Positions 49,011 through 59,186 are shown, numbered from the stretch's first letter. The stretch: DNA of 64,000 bases from Burkholderia sp. Bp8963 (GCF_003854275.1 NZ_QTQP01000017.1:79868-143867), one strand, 5' to 3'. Notes: generated from the letters alone by a model not told the origin. Translations and numbers: made by a program.

Positions 49011-49304
49011 ATGAAGTTTATCGTCTGGCTGATCCGGGTATTGGTGTTCGTGCTGTTGCTGGTGCTCGCATTGGCCAATACGCAAACCGCGACGTTGAAT
49101 TTCCTCGCCGGCTACGCGTGGCAAGCTCCGCTGATCCTGATCGGCCTCGCGTTCTTCGTTGTCGGCCTGATTGCCGGTCTGCTGTCCGCGCTGCCGGCGA
49201 TCTTCCGGATGCGCATCGAGAACGGGCGCCTGAAGCGCGACCTGCGCGCAGCGCGCGAAACGCCGGCCGTGATCGACCAGCCGCCGATGCCGCCCGTCAT
49301 TTAA
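49011..49304 (+). CDS. lapA: LapA-family membrane protein (DUF1049)
   Basis: This 97-aa inner-membrane protein has two transmembrane helices (about 4-24 and 38-62) with the N-T-Q loop typical of LapA, followed by a basic cytosolic helix. In E. coli LapA and LapB work together in LPS assembly control. It is 56 bases upstream of lapB. A TACAAT -10-like box lies at about 48935-48940. Confidence 0.88.
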   Translation: MKFIVWLIRVLVFVLLLVLALANTQTATLNFLAGYAWQAPLILIGLAFFVVGLIAGLLSALPAIFRMRIENGRLKRDLRAARETPAVIDQPPMPPVI

Positions 49305-49360
49305 CCGACCCGACGCCGCGCGAACGCCGCGCGGTTTTCGTTTCCGCTTCGATATATCGC

Positions 49361-50533
49361 ATGGATCTGGATTTCTGGTGGTTGCTCGCGATTCCGGTCG
49401 CTTTCGCGCTCGGCTGGGCAGCGTCACGCTATGACCTGAAGAATCTCCTGTCGGAGAGCGCCAACTTGCCGCGGTCGTATTTCCGCGGCCTCAATTTTCT
49501 GCTGAACGAACAACCCGACAAGGCGATCGACGCGTTCATCGAGGTCGCGAAGCTCGACCCGGAAACGGTCGAGCTACACTTCGCGCTCGGCAACCTGTTT
49601 CGCCGCCGCGGCGAGACGGACCGCGCAATCCGCGTGCACCAGAACCTGCTGAGCCGAACCGACCTGCCCGTCAGCGAGCGCGATCACGCACTGTACGAGC
49701 TCGGCCAGGATTTCCTTAAGGCCGGCCTGCTCGATCGTGCGGAAGAGGCGTTCCACAAGCTGGCCGACGGCGACTATGCGCTCGGCGCGCAGCGCGCACT
49801 CCTGACGATCTACGAGATCGAAAAGGACTGGAACAAGTCGATCGATACCGCGAAGCGGATCGAATCGATGAGCGAGAAGCCGCTCGGCATCGAAATCGCG
49901 CAGTTCCGCTGCGAGCTCGCGCAGGACGCGCTGCAGCGCAAGGACGCGCAGGCCGCCGCCGAGCAGCTGCGGCTCGCGCTTGTCGCGAACCCGCAGAATG
50001 TCCGCGCGACGATCCTGTCCGGCGATGCGGCCGCGGCCGCGGGCGACCACGAGGCCGCGATCGGCCACTGGAAGCGTGTCGAGGCGCAGAATCCGGCTTA
50101 CCTGCCGCTCGTTGCCGACAAGCTGATGAAGTCGTATGTCGCGCTCGACCGCACCAGTGAAGGCACCGCGCTGCTGATCGAGTACGTCGACCGCTATGCG
50201 TCGAACGATCTGCTCGACATCGCGTACCAGCACATTGCGGGGCTGCGCGGCCAGGAGGCCGCACACACGCTCGCGCGCGCGCAGATGGAAAAATCGCCGA
50301 ACCTGTCGGGCATGCTGCACCTGCTCGACGCGCAGATCGCGGCGGCCGACGAGCCGCGTCGTAAGGAACTTGAAATGATGCGTGCGCTGATCAGGCAGCG
50401 CACCAAAAATCTGCCACGGTATACGTGCCAGAATTGCGGTTTCCGGGCACGGCTCTTCTACTGGCAATGCCCCGGATGCAGCGGCTGGGAAACCTATGCG
50501 CCGCGCCGCGTCGACCCTGCGATGTCGAGCTGA
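49361..50533 (+). CDS. lapB: Lipopolysaccharide assembly protein B
   Basis: This 390-aa protein (YciM) has an N-terminal membrane helix (residues about 4-20), about nine TPR units and a C-terminal rubredoxin-like metal site with two CxxC pairs (YTCQNCGF and WQCPGCSGW). LapB acts as adaptor for FtsH-mediated LpxC turnover and links LPS synthesis to transport. The context with lapA, ugd and heptose genes supports this. Confidence 0.95.
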   Translation: MDLDFWWLLAIPVAFALGWAASRYDLKNLLSESANLPRSYFRGLNFLLNEQPDKAIDAFIEVAKLDPETVELHFALGNLFRRRGETDRAIRVHQNLLSRTDLPVSERDHALYELGQDFLKAGLLDRAEEAFHKLADGDYALGAQRALLTIYEIEKDWNKSIDTAKRIESMSEKPLGIEIAQFRCELAQDALQRKDAQAAAEQLRLALVANPQNVRATILSGDAAAAAGDHEAAIGHWKRVEAQNPAYLPLVADKLMKSYVALDRTSEGTALLIEYVDRYASNDLLDIAYQHIAGLRGQEAAHTLARAQMEKSPNLSGMLHLLDAQIAAADEPRRKELEMMRALIRQRTKNLPRYTCQNCGFRARLFYWQCPGCSGWETYAPRRVDPAMSS

Positions 50534-50626
50534 TCCCGGCAGGCGGGACGAACGCGATGCGGCTGCCGCCGGCTCCGGCCCGGCGGCCAAGTTAGTCTAT
50601 TACCGGGAACCTTCACCGGAACATCT

Positions 50627-52027
50627 ATGAAAATCACCATCATCGGCACCGGATACGTCGGTCTCGTCACGGGCGCATGCCTCGCGGAGATCGGCCACGA
50701 CGTCTTCTGTCTCGACGTTGATCAGCGCAAGATCGACATCCTGAACAACGGCGGCATGCCGATCCACGAACCCGGTCTGCTGGACATCATCGCGCGCAAC
50801 CGCGCGGCGGGGCGCCTGCGCTTTTCGACCGACATCGAGGCGAGCGTCGCGCACGGCGAGATCCAGTTCATCGCGGTCGGCACGCCGCCGGATGAAGACG
50901 GCTCGGCCGACCTGCAGTACGTGCTCGAGGCGGCGCGCAACATCGGCCGCCACATGACTGCGTTCAAGGTGATCGTCGACAAGTCGACCGTGCCGGTCGG
51001 CACCGCGCAGCGCGTGCGCGGCGTGGTCGACGAGGCGTTGGCCGCACGCGGCCTCGCGGGCAGCGTCGCGCACCGCTTCTCGGTCGTGTCGAACCCGGAA
51101 TTCCTGAAGGAAGGCGCGGCGGTCGACGACTTCATGCGTCCGGACCGGATCATCATCGGCGTCGATGACGACGAGACAGGCACGATCGCGCGCGAGAAGA
51201 TGAAGAAGCTGTACGCGCCGTTCAACCGCAATCACGAGCGCACGATCTACATGGACGTGCGTTCGGCGGAATTCTCGAAATACGCGGCGAACGCGATGCT
51301 CGCGACCCGCATCTCGTTCATGAACGAGATGTCGAACCTCGCCGACAAGGTTGGCGCGGACATCGAGGCCGTGCGGCGCGGGATCGGCTCCGATCCGCGC
51401 ATCGGCTATCACTTCCTGTATGCGGGCGTTGGCTACGGCGGTTCATGCTTCCCGAAGGACGTACAGGCGCTGATCCGCACGGCGGGCGAGAACGGCCAGC
51501 CGCTGCACATTCTCGAGGCGGTCGAGGCGGCGAACCACGCGCAGAAGAGCGTGCTGATCGGCAAGATCGAGCAGCGCTTCGGTGCGGACCTGACCGGCCG
51601 CGAGTTCGCGGTCTGGGGCCTCGCGTTCAAGCCGAATACCGACGACATGCGCGAGGCGCCGAGCCGCCGCCTGATCGCTGCGCTGCTGGAGCGCGGCGCC
51701 ACCGTGCGTGCGTACGATCCGGTCGCGATCGACGAGGCGCGCCGGGTATTCGCGCTGGATTTCGGCGACGAGGCCGACGCGCTGTCGCGCCTGCACTTCG
51801 TCGACACGCAGGATGTGGCCGTGACGGGCGCGGACGCGCTCGTGATCGTCACCGAATGGAAGGAATTCAAGAGCCCCGATTTCACGCGCCTGAAGGCGGA
51901 GCTGAAGGCGCCGGTGATCTTCGACGGCCGCAACCTGTACGAGCCGGACGCGATGGCCGAACTCGGCATCGACTATTACGCAATCGGGCGTCCCCATGTC
52001 GATCCGCAGACCGTTTCCCGTGGATGA
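50627..52027 (+). CDS. ugd: UDP-glucose 6-dehydrogenase
   Basis: This 466-aa enzyme oxidises UDP-glucose to UDP-glucuronate with two NAD+. The NAD motif [15 protein letters not shown] and the active-site Cys274 in [10 protein letters not shown] are clear. In Burkholderia UDP-glucuronate feeds 4-amino-4-deoxyarabinose addition to LPS (polymyxin resistance) and exopolysaccharides. It precedes hldA: the stop at 52027 is 7 bases before the hldA start, which supports an operon for LPS sugars. Confidence 0.96.
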   Translation: MKITIIGTGYVGLVTGACLAEIGHDVFCLDVDQRKIDILNNGGMPIHEPGLLDIIARNRAAGRLRFSTDIEASVAHGEIQFIAVGTPPDEDGSADLQYVLEAARNIGRHMTAFKVIVDKSTVPVGTAQRVRGVVDEALAARGLAGSVAHRFSVVSNPEFLKEGAAVDDFMRPDRIIIGVDDDETGTIAREKMKKLYAPFNRNHERTIYMDVRSAEFSKYAANAMLATRISFMNEMSNLADKVGADIEAVRRGIGSDPRIGYHFLYAGVGYGGSCFPKDVQALIRTAGENGQPLHILEAVEAANHAQKSVLIGKIEQRFGADLTGREFAVWGLAFKPNTDDMREAPSRRLIAALLERGATVRAYDPVAIDEARRVFALDFGDEADALSRLHFVDTQDVAVTGADALVIVTEWKEFKSPDFTRLKAELKAPVIFDGRNLYEPDAMAELGIDYYAIGRPHVDPQTVSRG

Positions 52028-52034
52028 GCGCACG

Positions 52035-52985
52035 ATGAGTACGCCTCGCGAAGTGGGCCCGGTGTCGCGTGAACAGCTTGCACGTTCGCGCGTGCTCGTC
52101 GTCGGCGACGTGATGCTCGACCGCTACTGGTTCGGCAACGTCGATCGGATCTCGCCGGAAGCGCCGGTGCCGGTCGTGCACGTGCAGCGCCAGGAAGAAC
52201 GGCTCGGCGGCGCGGCGAACGTCGCGCGCAATGCGGTGACGCTCGGCGGCAGGGCGGGACTGCTGTGCGTGGTCGGCTGCGACGAGCCGGGCGAGCGGAT
52301 CGTCGAGCTGCTCGGCAGCAGCGGCGTGACGCCGCATCTCGAGCGCGATCCGGCGCTGCCGACCACGATCAAGCTGCGTGTGCTCGCGCGCCAGCAGCAG
52401 CTGTTGCGCGTCGACTTCGAGGCGACGCCGACGCACGAGGTGCTGCTCGCGGGCCTCGCGCGTTTCGACGCGCTGCTGCCGCAGCACGACGTGATCCTGA
52501 TGTCGGACTACGCGAAGGGCGGCCTCACGCACGTGACGACGATGATCGAGAAGGCGCGCGCGGCCGGCAAGCCCGTGCTCGTCGACCCGAAGGGCGACGA
52601 CTGGGAGCGCTATCGCGGCGCGTCGCTGATTACGCCAAACCGTGCCGAACTGCGCGAAGTCGTCGGGCACTGGAAGTCGGAAGACGACCTGCGCGAGCGG
52701 GTCGCGAAGCTGCGCGCATCGCTCGGCATCGACGCACTGTTGCTGACGCGCTCGGAGGAAGGCATGACGCTGTTCTCCGGCACGGGCGAGCTGCATGCGC
52801 CCGCGCTCGCGCGCGAGGTGTTCGACGTGTCCGGCGCCGGCGACACGGTGATCGCGACGGTCGCGACGATGCTCGGCGCCGGCGTACCGCTCGTCGACGC
52901 GGTCGTGCTCGCCAATCGCGCAGCGGGGATCGTGGTCGGCAAGCTCGGCACCGCCACGGTTGACTACGACGAACTGTTTCATTGA
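52035..52985 (+). CDS. hldA: D-glycero-beta-D-manno-heptose-7-phosphate kinase
   Basis: This 316-aa PfkB-type kinase corresponds to the first domain of E. coli HldE; the nucleotidyltransferase domain is absent, so ADP-heptose synthesis needs a separate HldC-like enzyme elsewhere. Motifs are VVGDVMLDRYWFG, ERLGGAANVARN and the catalytic FDVSGAGDTVIAT. The start at 52035 was chosen over 51996, which would overlap ugd. It acts in inner-core LPS synthesis together with hldD, 60 bases downstream. Confidence 0.94.
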   Translation: MSTPREVGPVSREQLARSRVLVVGDVMLDRYWFGNVDRISPEAPVPVVHVQRQEERLGGAANVARNAVTLGGRAGLLCVVGCDEPGERIVELLGSSGVTPHLERDPALPTTIKLRVLARQQQLLRVDFEATPTHEVLLAGLARFDALLPQHDVILMSDYAKGGLTHVTTMIEKARAAGKPVLVDPKGDDWERYRGASLITPNRAELREVVGHWKSEDDLRERVAKLRASLGIDALLLTRSEEGMTLFSGTGELHAPALAREVFDVSGAGDTVIATVATMLGAGVPLVDAVVLANRAAGIVVGKLGTATVDYDELFH

Positions 52986-53045
52986 GCGCACGCGCGCGGG
53001 ATGCCGCGCGCTGTGTCGCATACTTTTCAGGCAGGAAGGACGACC

Positions 53046-54038
53046 ATGACCCTCATCGTCACCGGCGCGGCCGGTTTCATCGGCGCGAACATCGTCAAGG
53101 CGCTCAACGAGCGCGGCGAGACGCGCATCATCGCGGTCGACAACCTGACGCGCGCGGACAAGTTCCGGAACCTCGTCGATTGCGAGATCGACGACTATCT
53201 CGACAAGACCGAGTTCGTCGAGCGCTTCGCGCGCGGCGACTTCGGCAAGGTGCGCGCGGTGTTCCACGAAGGCGCATGTTCCGACACGATGGAACACGAC
53301 GGCCGCTACATGATGGACAACAACTTCCGCTATAGCCGCGCGGTGCTCGATACGTGTCTCGCGCAGGGCGCGCAGTTCCTGTATGCGTCGTCGGCGGCGA
53401 CCTACGGCGGCTCGACGCGCTTCGTCGAGGAGCGCGAGGTCGAGGCGCCGCTCAACATCTACGGCTATTCGAAGTTCCTGTTCGACCAGGTGATCCGCCG
53501 CGTGCTGCCGAGCGCGAAGAGCCAGATCGCTGGCTTCCGCTATTTCAACGTGTACGGCCCGCGCGAGACGCACAAGGGCCGGATGGCGTCGGTCGCGTTT
53601 CACAACTTCAACCAGTTCCGCGCGGAAGGCAAGGTCAAGCTGTTCGGCGAATACAACGGCTACGCGCCAGGCGAGCAGACCCGCGACTTCGTGTCGATCG
53701 AGGACGTCGTGAAGGTCAACCTGTTCTTCTTCGATCATCCGGAGAAGTCGGGCATCTTCAACCTCGGCACGGGACGTGCGCAGCCGTTCAACGACGTCGC
53801 GACGTCGGTGGTCAACACGCTGCGTGCGCTCGACAATCTGCCGCCGCTGACGCTCGCGCAGCAGGTCGAGCAGGGCCTGATCGAATACGTGCCGTTCCCG
53901 GACGCGCTGCGCGGCAAGTACCAGTGCTTCACGCAGGCGGACCAGACGAAGCTGCGCGCGGCCGGCTACGACGCGTCGTTCCTGACCGTGCAGGAAGGCG
54001 TCGACCGCTACGTACGTTGGCTGTCCGGCCAGGTTTAA
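53046..54038 (+). CDS. hldD: ADP-L-glycero-D-manno-heptose 6-epimerase
   Basis: This 330-aa short-chain dehydrogenase-type enzyme epimerises ADP-heptose for LPS inner core. The Rossmann motif [14 protein letters not shown] and the Y-x3-K active site ([10 protein letters not shown]) are present, with the family motif [14 protein letters not shown]. An AGGAAGG site precedes the ATG at 53046. It ends the ugd-hldA-hldD group. Confidence 0.97.
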   Translation: MTLIVTGAAGFIGANIVKALNERGETRIIAVDNLTRADKFRNLVDCEIDDYLDKTEFVERFARGDFGKVRAVFHEGACSDTMEHDGRYMMDNNFRYSRAVLDTCLAQGAQFLYASSAATYGGSTRFVEEREVEAPLNIYGYSKFLFDQVIRRVLPSAKSQIAGFRYFNVYGPRETHKGRMASVAFHNFNQFRAEGKVKLFGEYNGYAPGEQTRDFVSIEDVVKVNLFFFDHPEKSGIFNLGTGRAQPFNDVATSVVNTLRALDNLPPLTLAQQVEQGLIEYVPFPDALRGKYQCFTQADQTKLRAAGYDASFLTVQEGVDRYVRWLSGQV

Positions 54039-54112
54039 GCCGGCGCGCCGGATCTTTAGACTGGGTGTCACGGTCGGCAGCCGCCGGCCGTTTTCACCAG
54101 GAGATCCGGAAC

Positions 54113-54481
54113 ATGATCAAGCAATGGTTCGCTGCGGCGGCGCTGTTTGGCGCGATCGCGTCGGCGTGGGCTGCCGTCGACGTCAACACCGCAGGCGAGG
54201 ATGCGCTCGTCGGCATCAAGGGCATCGGGGCTGCCAGGGCAAAGGCGATCCTCGATGAACGTGCGGCGCGCGGCCCGTTCAAGAACGCGGACGACCTCGC
54301 CACGCGTGTGAAGGGCATGGGCGGGCATACCGTCGAGCGCCTGCAGCGCGAAGGGCTTACGATCGGCGCGGCCGGCGTAGGCGCGGCCGGCTCAGGTGCA
54401 ACGGCGCCTGCTGCGGGCAAACCCGCAGCCGCGCCGGCCGCGAAGCCTGCCGCGCCGACTGCGCGCACCGCGCAGAAGTAA
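54113..54481 (+). CDS. ComEA-like helix-hairpin-helix protein
   Basis: This 122-aa protein has a signal peptide (MIKQWFAAAALFGAIASAWA), a ComEA-type HhH DNA-binding repeat (VDVNTAGEDALVGIKGIGAARAKAIL, about 21-85) and an Ala/Pro/Lys-rich tail. Related proteins bind incoming DNA in the periplasm during transformation, or have other roles. A GGAGATCCGG ribosome region lies before the ATG. A good terminator follows. Confidence 0.85.
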   Translation: MIKQWFAAAALFGAIASAWAAVDVNTAGEDALVGIKGIGAARAKAILDERAARGPFKNADDLATRVKGMGGHTVERLQREGLTIGAAGVGAAGSGATAPAAGKPAAAPAAKPAAPTARTAQK

Positions 54482-54532
54482 GGTTTCCGCAGCGCCATCA
54501 GGCTCCTTCAGCCGCCGTCCTCGCGACGGTTT

Positions 54533-54556
54533 CCCGCGGCGTGCCGCGGGTTTTTT
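54533..54556 (+). terminator. Intrinsic terminator after the HhH gene
   Basis: CCCGCGGC and GCCGCGGG arms (54533-54540 and 54543-54550) with a two-base gap are followed by six T. Confidence 0.85.
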
Positions 54557-54713
54557 GCGTGCCGGTTCTGCCGTTGCGTGTGTCGATTGGCGTGCCGATT
54601 GGCGTGCCGATACGCGGCGCGGTATTCCATCGTCGCGTTGGGGATAGCCGGCACGGGGCGCGTCGCTGGTTTAGAATCGACCGCTTGTTCGGCATCGCAT
54701 TCACGGTACCTCC

Positions 54714-55616
54714 ATGGCTTACAAAACTATCGAAGACACGATCGGCAATACGCCGCTCGTGCAATTGGTCCGCTTGCCGGATGACGAGATTCGCGCGCGC
54801 AACAACGTGATTCTCGCGAAGCTGGAAGGCAACAACCCGGCGGGTTCCGTGAAGGATCGCCCGGCGCTGTCGATGATCCGCAACGCCGAAGAGCGCGGCC
54901 GCATCAAGCCGGGCGACACGCTGATCGAGGCGACGAGCGGCAACACGGGCATCGCGCTCGCGATGGCCGCGGCGATCCGCGGCTACAAGATGGTGCTGAT
55001 CATGCCGGAGGACCTGTCGGTCGAACGGCGCCAGAGCATGGCGGCCTACGGCGCGGAAATCATCCTGACGCCGGTGAAGGGCGGGATGGAGCTGGCGCGC
55101 GATCTCGCGGACCAGATGCAGCGCGAAGGCAAGGGCGTGATCCTCGACCAGTTCGCGAACCTCGACAACCCGCTCGCGCATTACGAAGCGACGGGCCCGG
55201 AAATCTGGCGCGATACCGAGGGCCGCATCACGCACTTCGTATCGGCGATGGGCACGACGGGCACGATCATGGGCGTGTCGCGGTATCTGAAGGAGCAGAA
55301 TCCGTCGATCGAAATCGTCGGCGCGCAGCCGGAGGAAGGCTCGCGCATTCCCGGCATCCGCAAATGGCCGGAAGCGTATCTGCCGAAGATCTTCGATCGC
55401 ACCCGCGTCGACCGCGTCGAGAACGTGAGCCAGGCCGCGTCCGAAGCGGCCGCGCGCAATCTTGCGGCCGTCGAGGGTATCTTCGCCGGCATCTCGTCGG
55501 GTGGTGCCTGCGAAGTCGCGCTGCGGATCGCGCGGCAGGTCGAGAACGCGACGATCGTGTTCATCGTCTGCGATCGTGGCGACCGCTATCTGTCGACGGG
55601 CGTGTTCCCCGCGTAA
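54714..55616 (+). CDS. cysM: Cysteine synthase B
   Basis: This 300-aa PLP enzyme makes cysteine from O-acetylserine and sulfide or thiosulfate. The PLP-lysine is Lys47 in NPAGSVKDRPAL and the phosphate loop is TSGNTGIA. CysM features (short form, RRQSMAAYGAEI) favour CysM over CysK. A TAGAAT -10-like box lies at 54672-54677. It is convergent with mltB over a shared hairpin. Confidence 0.95.
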   Translation: MAYKTIEDTIGNTPLVQLVRLPDDEIRARNNVILAKLEGNNPAGSVKDRPALSMIRNAEERGRIKPGDTLIEATSGNTGIALAMAAAIRGYKMVLIMPEDLSVERRQSMAAYGAEIILTPVKGGMELARDLADQMQREGKGVILDQFANLDNPLAHYEATGPEIWRDTEGRITHFVSAMGTTGTIMGVSRYLKEQNPSIEIVGAQPEEGSRIPGIRKWPEAYLPKIFDRTRVDRVENVSQAASEAAARNLAAVEGIFAGISSGGACEVALRIARQVENATIVFIVCDRGDRYLSTGVFPA

Positions 55617-55639
55617 GCGACGCCGTTCGCACGCAACAT

Positions 55640-55667
55640 AAAAAAAGCGCCGCGACATGCGGCGCTT
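55640..55667 (-). terminator. Terminator between cysM and mltB
   Basis: AAGCGCCGC and GCGGCGCTT arms (55645-55653 and 55659-55667) are followed by seven T on the minus strand, so it ends mltB strongly; it may also serve cysM on the plus strand, where the T stretch is weak. Confidence 0.85.
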
Positions 55668-55702
55668 CCTTCGTCTGGCTTCGTCAGGCGGGCTGCACGC
55701 GA

Positions 55703-56938
55703 TTACTGCGCTTGCGCCTGCGCGTTCGGGCGTGCCGGCGCGAGCGCGCCGGTCGCTTCCATCTGCGCCTTCACGCTCTCGCCGAGCTGGTAGACCGTGA
55801 GCGCATAGAAGAAGCTGCGGTTGTAACGCGTCAGCACATAGAAATTCTTGAGCCCGAGCATGTATTCGGTTGCGCGCCCGGGCGACGGCAGGTCGATCAC
55901 CGTGACGGGCGTGCCGGCCTCGGCCGCGATGTCGACCGATCGCTCGTTGAGCGTCATGCCCGCGCTCAGCAACTGCGACAGCGCCCAATGCGGCTCCGGC
56001 TGTCCGTCGGCCGCGGCCTGCGCGATACCCTGGCTGCCGGTATCGGGGGCGATCTGCCAGACCACCGGGCGATCGGTTTCCCAGCCGTGCTGCTTCAGGT
56101 AGTTCGCGACGCTGCCGATCGCGTCGGCCGGGCTGCTGCGCAGGTCGACGTGGCCGTTGCCTTCGTAATCGACCGCAAATTCGCGGATGCTGCTCGGCAG
56201 GAACTGCGGAATGCCGATCGCGCCCGTATACGAGCCGAGCACGGTCGCCGGGTCGAGCTGGTTGTCGCGCGTCCAGACGAGGAAATCCTCGAGGTTCTTG
56301 CGGAACGTCGCCTGGCGGCTGTCGCGATTCGGCGTGTCCGGATAATCGAACGTGAGCGTCGTCAGCGCATCGAGCACGCGGAAGTTGCCCATGTAGCGGC
56401 CGTAGATCGTCTCGACGCCGATGATGCCGACGATCACTTCCGGCGGCACGCCGAATTCTTCCGACGCGCGCTGCAGCGTCGCCATGTTCGCCTTCCAGAA
56501 CTTCACGCCCGCGTTGATGCGGATCGGCTCGATGAAGCGCGAGCGGTACACGCGCCAGTTCTTCACGGTCGGCGCCGCCGCGGGCTTCACGAGCTTGACT
56601 GCGGTCGCCGAATAGCTGACGCGCGCGAAGAGCGCTTGCAGGCTGGCGGGATCGAAGTCGTGGCGGCTCACCATGTCGTTGATGAAGGCGTCGACCTGCG
56701 CGTTGTTCGCGTAGCGCTGCGGGACGATCTCTTCCTCGAATGTCTGGCCTTGCTGTGCCGGCTGTTGCGGCTGAGCCGGTGCGGCGGGCGTGCTGGCGGC
56801 CGCCGGCGGCTGCGTCTGCGTCTGCGTTTGCGCGCCGACCGGCGCGGCAGCGAAGACGGCAGCGAGGGCGGCGGCAACGAGCGGGAGACGCGCACGGAAC
56901 AGTGCGGAAACGGAGGCGACAGGCTTGTTGTAATTCAT
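55703..56938 (-). CDS. mltB: Membrane-bound lytic murein transglycosylase B
   Basis: This 411-aa periplasmic lytic transglycosylase cleaves peptidoglycan to 1,6-anhydromuropeptides. The catalytic Glu is in GVETIYGRYMG, with SYTGAIGIPQFLPSS and DLRSSPADAIGSVANYLKQHGW downstream. The N-terminus has a signal peptide ending at GAQTQ; no lipobox is present, so it looks soluble or loosely anchored, unlike E. coli MltB. A Gln/Pro/Ala-rich linker with TQ repeats precedes the enzyme. Confidence 0.93.
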   Translation of the reverse strand: MNYNKPVASVSALFRARLPLVAAALAAVFAAAPVGAQTQTQTQPPAAASTPAAPAQPQQPAQQGQTFEEEIVPQRYANNAQVDAFINDMVSRHDFDPASLQALFARVSYSATAVKLVKPAAAPTVKNWRVYRSRFIEPIRINAGVKFWKANMATLQRASEEFGVPPEVIVGIIGVETIYGRYMGNFRVLDALTTLTFDYPDTPNRDSRQATFRKNLEDFLVWTRDNQLDPATVLGSYTGAIGIPQFLPSSIREFAVDYEGNGHVDLRSSPADAIGSVANYLKQHGWETDRPVVWQIAPDTGSQGIAQAAADGQPEPHWALSQLLSAGMTLNERSVDIAAEAGTPVTVIDLPSPGRATEYMLGLKNFYVLTRYNRSFFYALTVYQLGESVKAQMEATGALAPARPNAQAQAQ

Positions 56939-57106
56939 GAAGAACCGGAGCGGACAGGGCGAATGCGTTCGGCGCAGTATACCCGACGCATCTGCCGCGA
57001 CGGGGCGAACCGGGCGCCCGTTGTGGTAAGTTAGCGGCGAATTCGCGACAGACGATGGACCTTATTGATGGAGACCTGCGGCGCCCGTGCGCTGCGGACG
57101 ACGCTT

Positions 57107-58030
57107 ATGGCAACCGCCTTTTATACGCACCCCGACTGCATGCTGCATGAGATGGGGCAATGGCACCCGGAATGCCCGGCTCGCCTGTCGGCGATCCAGG
57201 ACCAGCTGATCGCGAGCCGCATCGACGACCTGGTCGCACACGAGACCGCGCCGTTCGCGAGCGAAGCCGCGCTCGCGCGTGTGCATACGCAGGCGCACAT
57301 CGACTACATCCGGGGCATGACGCCGACCGACGGCTACGTCGAGATCGATCCCGATACGCTGATGAACCGCGATACGTGGCGCGCGGCGCTGCGCGCGGCC
57401 GGCGCCGCGCTCGCGGCGACCGATGCGGTGATCGAGGGGCGCTACGACAACGCGTTCTGCAGCGTGCGGCCGCCCGGCCATCACGCGGAGCCCGCGCGAG
57501 CGATGGGCTTCTGCTTCTTCAACAACGTCGCGATCGCCGCGCGGCATGCGCTCGACGTGCACGGGCTCGAGCGCGTCGCGATCGTCGATTTCGACGTGCA
57601 TCACGGCAACGGCACCGAGGCCGCGTTCGCGAATGACGAGCGCGTGCTGATGTGCAGCATCTTCCAGCATCCGCTGTATCCGTTCTCCGGTGTCGAGCAC
57701 CAGGCGCCGAACATGGTCAACCTGCCGATGCCCGCGCGCAGCAACGGGATGGCGGTTCGCGAGGCGGTCGACATGTTCTGGCTGCCGCGCCTCGACGCGT
57801 TCAAGCCGCAGATGCTGTTCGTGTCCGCGGGTTTCGACGCGCATCGCGAGGACGACATCGGCGGCCTCGGTCTCGTCGAGTCGGATTTCGAATGGATCAC
57901 CGCGCAGATCGTCGAGATCGCGCGCCGTCACGCGCAAGGGCGTATCGTCAGTTGCCTCGAGGGCGGCTACAGCCTGTCGGCGCTTGGCCGCAGCGTCGTC
58001 GCGCACCTGCGCGTGCTGGCCGGCATCTGA
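57107..58030 (+). CDS. Histone deacetylase-family hydrolase
   Basis: This 307-aa zinc amidohydrolase belongs to the class II HDAC-like bacterial group. The active-site HH pair is in RPPGHHAEPARAMGFCFFNN and the metal ligands are in VDFDVHHGNGT and SAGFDAH. Bacterial members deacetylate polyamines or other small acetylated amines; the substrate is not predictable here. The start at 57107 (MATAFYTHPDC) fits the family, though its ribosome site is weak; an ATG at 57068 is the alternative. Confidence 0.88.
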   Translation: MATAFYTHPDCMLHEMGQWHPECPARLSAIQDQLIASRIDDLVAHETAPFASEAALARVHTQAHIDYIRGMTPTDGYVEIDPDTLMNRDTWRAALRAAGAALAATDAVIEGRYDNAFCSVRPPGHHAEPARAMGFCFFNNVAIAARHALDVHGLERVAIVDFDVHHGNGTEAAFANDERVLMCSIFQHPLYPFSGVEHQAPNMVNLPMPARSNGMAVREAVDMFWLPRLDAFKPQMLFVSAGFDAHREDDIGGLGLVESDFEWITAQIVEIARRHAQGRIVSCLEGGYSLSALGRSVVAHLRVLAGI

Positions 58031-58046
58031 AGCCGCGCGGCGCCGT

Positions 58047-58958
58047 TCAGCGCGCCGGCGCGCGTGCGTGAATCCACGCGATCAGTGCGTCGATCACGCG
58101 ATCGCGTTCGAGGTCGTTCATCGTTTCGTGGAAGCCGCCTTCGTACAGCGTGAGCGTGCGGTCAGGCGAGCCGACGCGCGCGCCGAACGCGCGGCTGCCA
58201 TCCGGTTCGGTCAGCTTGTCCTCGGTGCCGTGATAGACGAGCACCGGCACGCGCAGTGCGCCGCGGCCGCGTTCGATGCGCGCCATCGCATCGAGAATTT
58301 CCGCGCCGGTGCGGGCTGGCACCGCGCCGTGATGCACGAGCGGGTCGGCGCGGTTGGCGGCGACGATGGCCGGATCGCGCGACAGCAGCGCCGCGTCGAT
58401 CCGGATCGCGGGAAAAGTCGGCCACACGCGGCTGATGAAGCGGCTGACCGCGAGCATCCAGCGCGGCACGTCGCGACCCGGCGCGAGCGCGGGGCTCGAC
58501 AGCACGAGTCCGGCAAACGCGCGGCCGCGGGCCGGTGCGCGCTCGATCGCATACAGCGCCGCGATCGCGCCGCCCATGCTGTGCCCCATCAGGAACAGCG
58601 GCACGTTGCCACCATTGCCGCGTCCGGCTTCGGCGACGAGCGCATCGGCGTCATGCAGGTAGCCATCGAACCGGTCGACCCACGCGCGCTTGCCGGGCGA
58701 CTGGCCGTGTCCGCGCAGGTCGACGGCTAGCACGTCGATACCCGCCGCGTTCAGGCGCGCCGCGAGCGCATCGTAGCGTCCCGCATGCTCCGCCAGGCCG
58801 TGCACGAGCGCGACCGTCGCGCGCGGCGCGGCGCCGCCGTCGCCGGCCGGCCAGCGGTACGACGCCAGTTCCAGGCCGTCGGCAGTGCGCAGCCGTTTGA
58901 TCCGCGGCGGATGCGAAGCGCGTGTGGCGGACGCGGGCGCAGTGGCGGTGGCGGTCAT
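58047..58958 (-). CDS. Alpha/beta hydrolase (monoacylglycerol lipase type)
   Basis: This 303-aa hydrolase has the nucleophile Ser127 in GHSMGG, an oxyanion region LVHGLAEHAGRY, and catalytic Asp/His in YHGTEDKLTEP and YEGGFHETMNDL. The pattern DLRGHGQSPGKRAWVDRFDGY is that of the hydrolase-4/monoacylglycerol lipase group. It is cytosolic, without a signal peptide. It converges on the deacetylase-family gene. Confidence 0.87.
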   Translation of the reverse strand: MTATATAPASATRASHPPRIKRLRTADGLELASYRWPAGDGGAAPRATVALVHGLAEHAGRYDALAARLNAAGIDVLAVDLRGHGQSPGKRAWVDRFDGYLHDADALVAEAGRGNGGNVPLFLMGHSMGGAIAALYAIERAPARGRAFAGLVLSSPALAPGRDVPRWMLAVSRFISRVWPTFPAIRIDAALLSRDPAIVAANRADPLVHHGAVPARTGAEILDAMARIERGRGALRVPVLVYHGTEDKLTEPDGSRAFGARVGSPDRTLTLYEGGFHETMNDLERDRVIDALIAWIHARAPAR

Positions 58959-59127
58959 CTGACGTGTCCCCTTGATCGTTGATCTTTGCGTTCCCGATCA
59001 TAGACGCCGCGCAGCCGGTGCGCGTCAGCGGTCCCCTCTAATTTCGTCCGGTTATGAAAAGATCGAAATCGATTATTAAGGGGAATGAGGCGTTTGCGGT
59101 AAAATCGCCGGCTATTCCAGATGCATC

Positions 59128-59183
59128 GGCGGCCGACTGGCGGGGCCTGCACAGGCGGCTCGCCAGCCGTCCGCCGTTTTGTT
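59128..59183 (+). promoter_or_regulatory. Terminator-like leader hairpin before metN
   Basis: Arms 59128-59142 and 59161-59175 pair over 15 bases with two mismatches and are followed at once by GTTTTGTTT and, after four more bases, the metN ATG. This is the layout of a transcription attenuator. A TAAAAT -10-like box lies at about 59099-59104. No SAM riboswitch consensus is seen. Confidence 0.5.
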
Positions 59184-59186
59184 TAC

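Noticed and set aside
59128..59186. metN leader considered as a SAM riboswitch
   Set aside because: None of the conserved SAM-I, SAM-II or SAH motifs could be recognised; only the terminator-like hairpin is supported.
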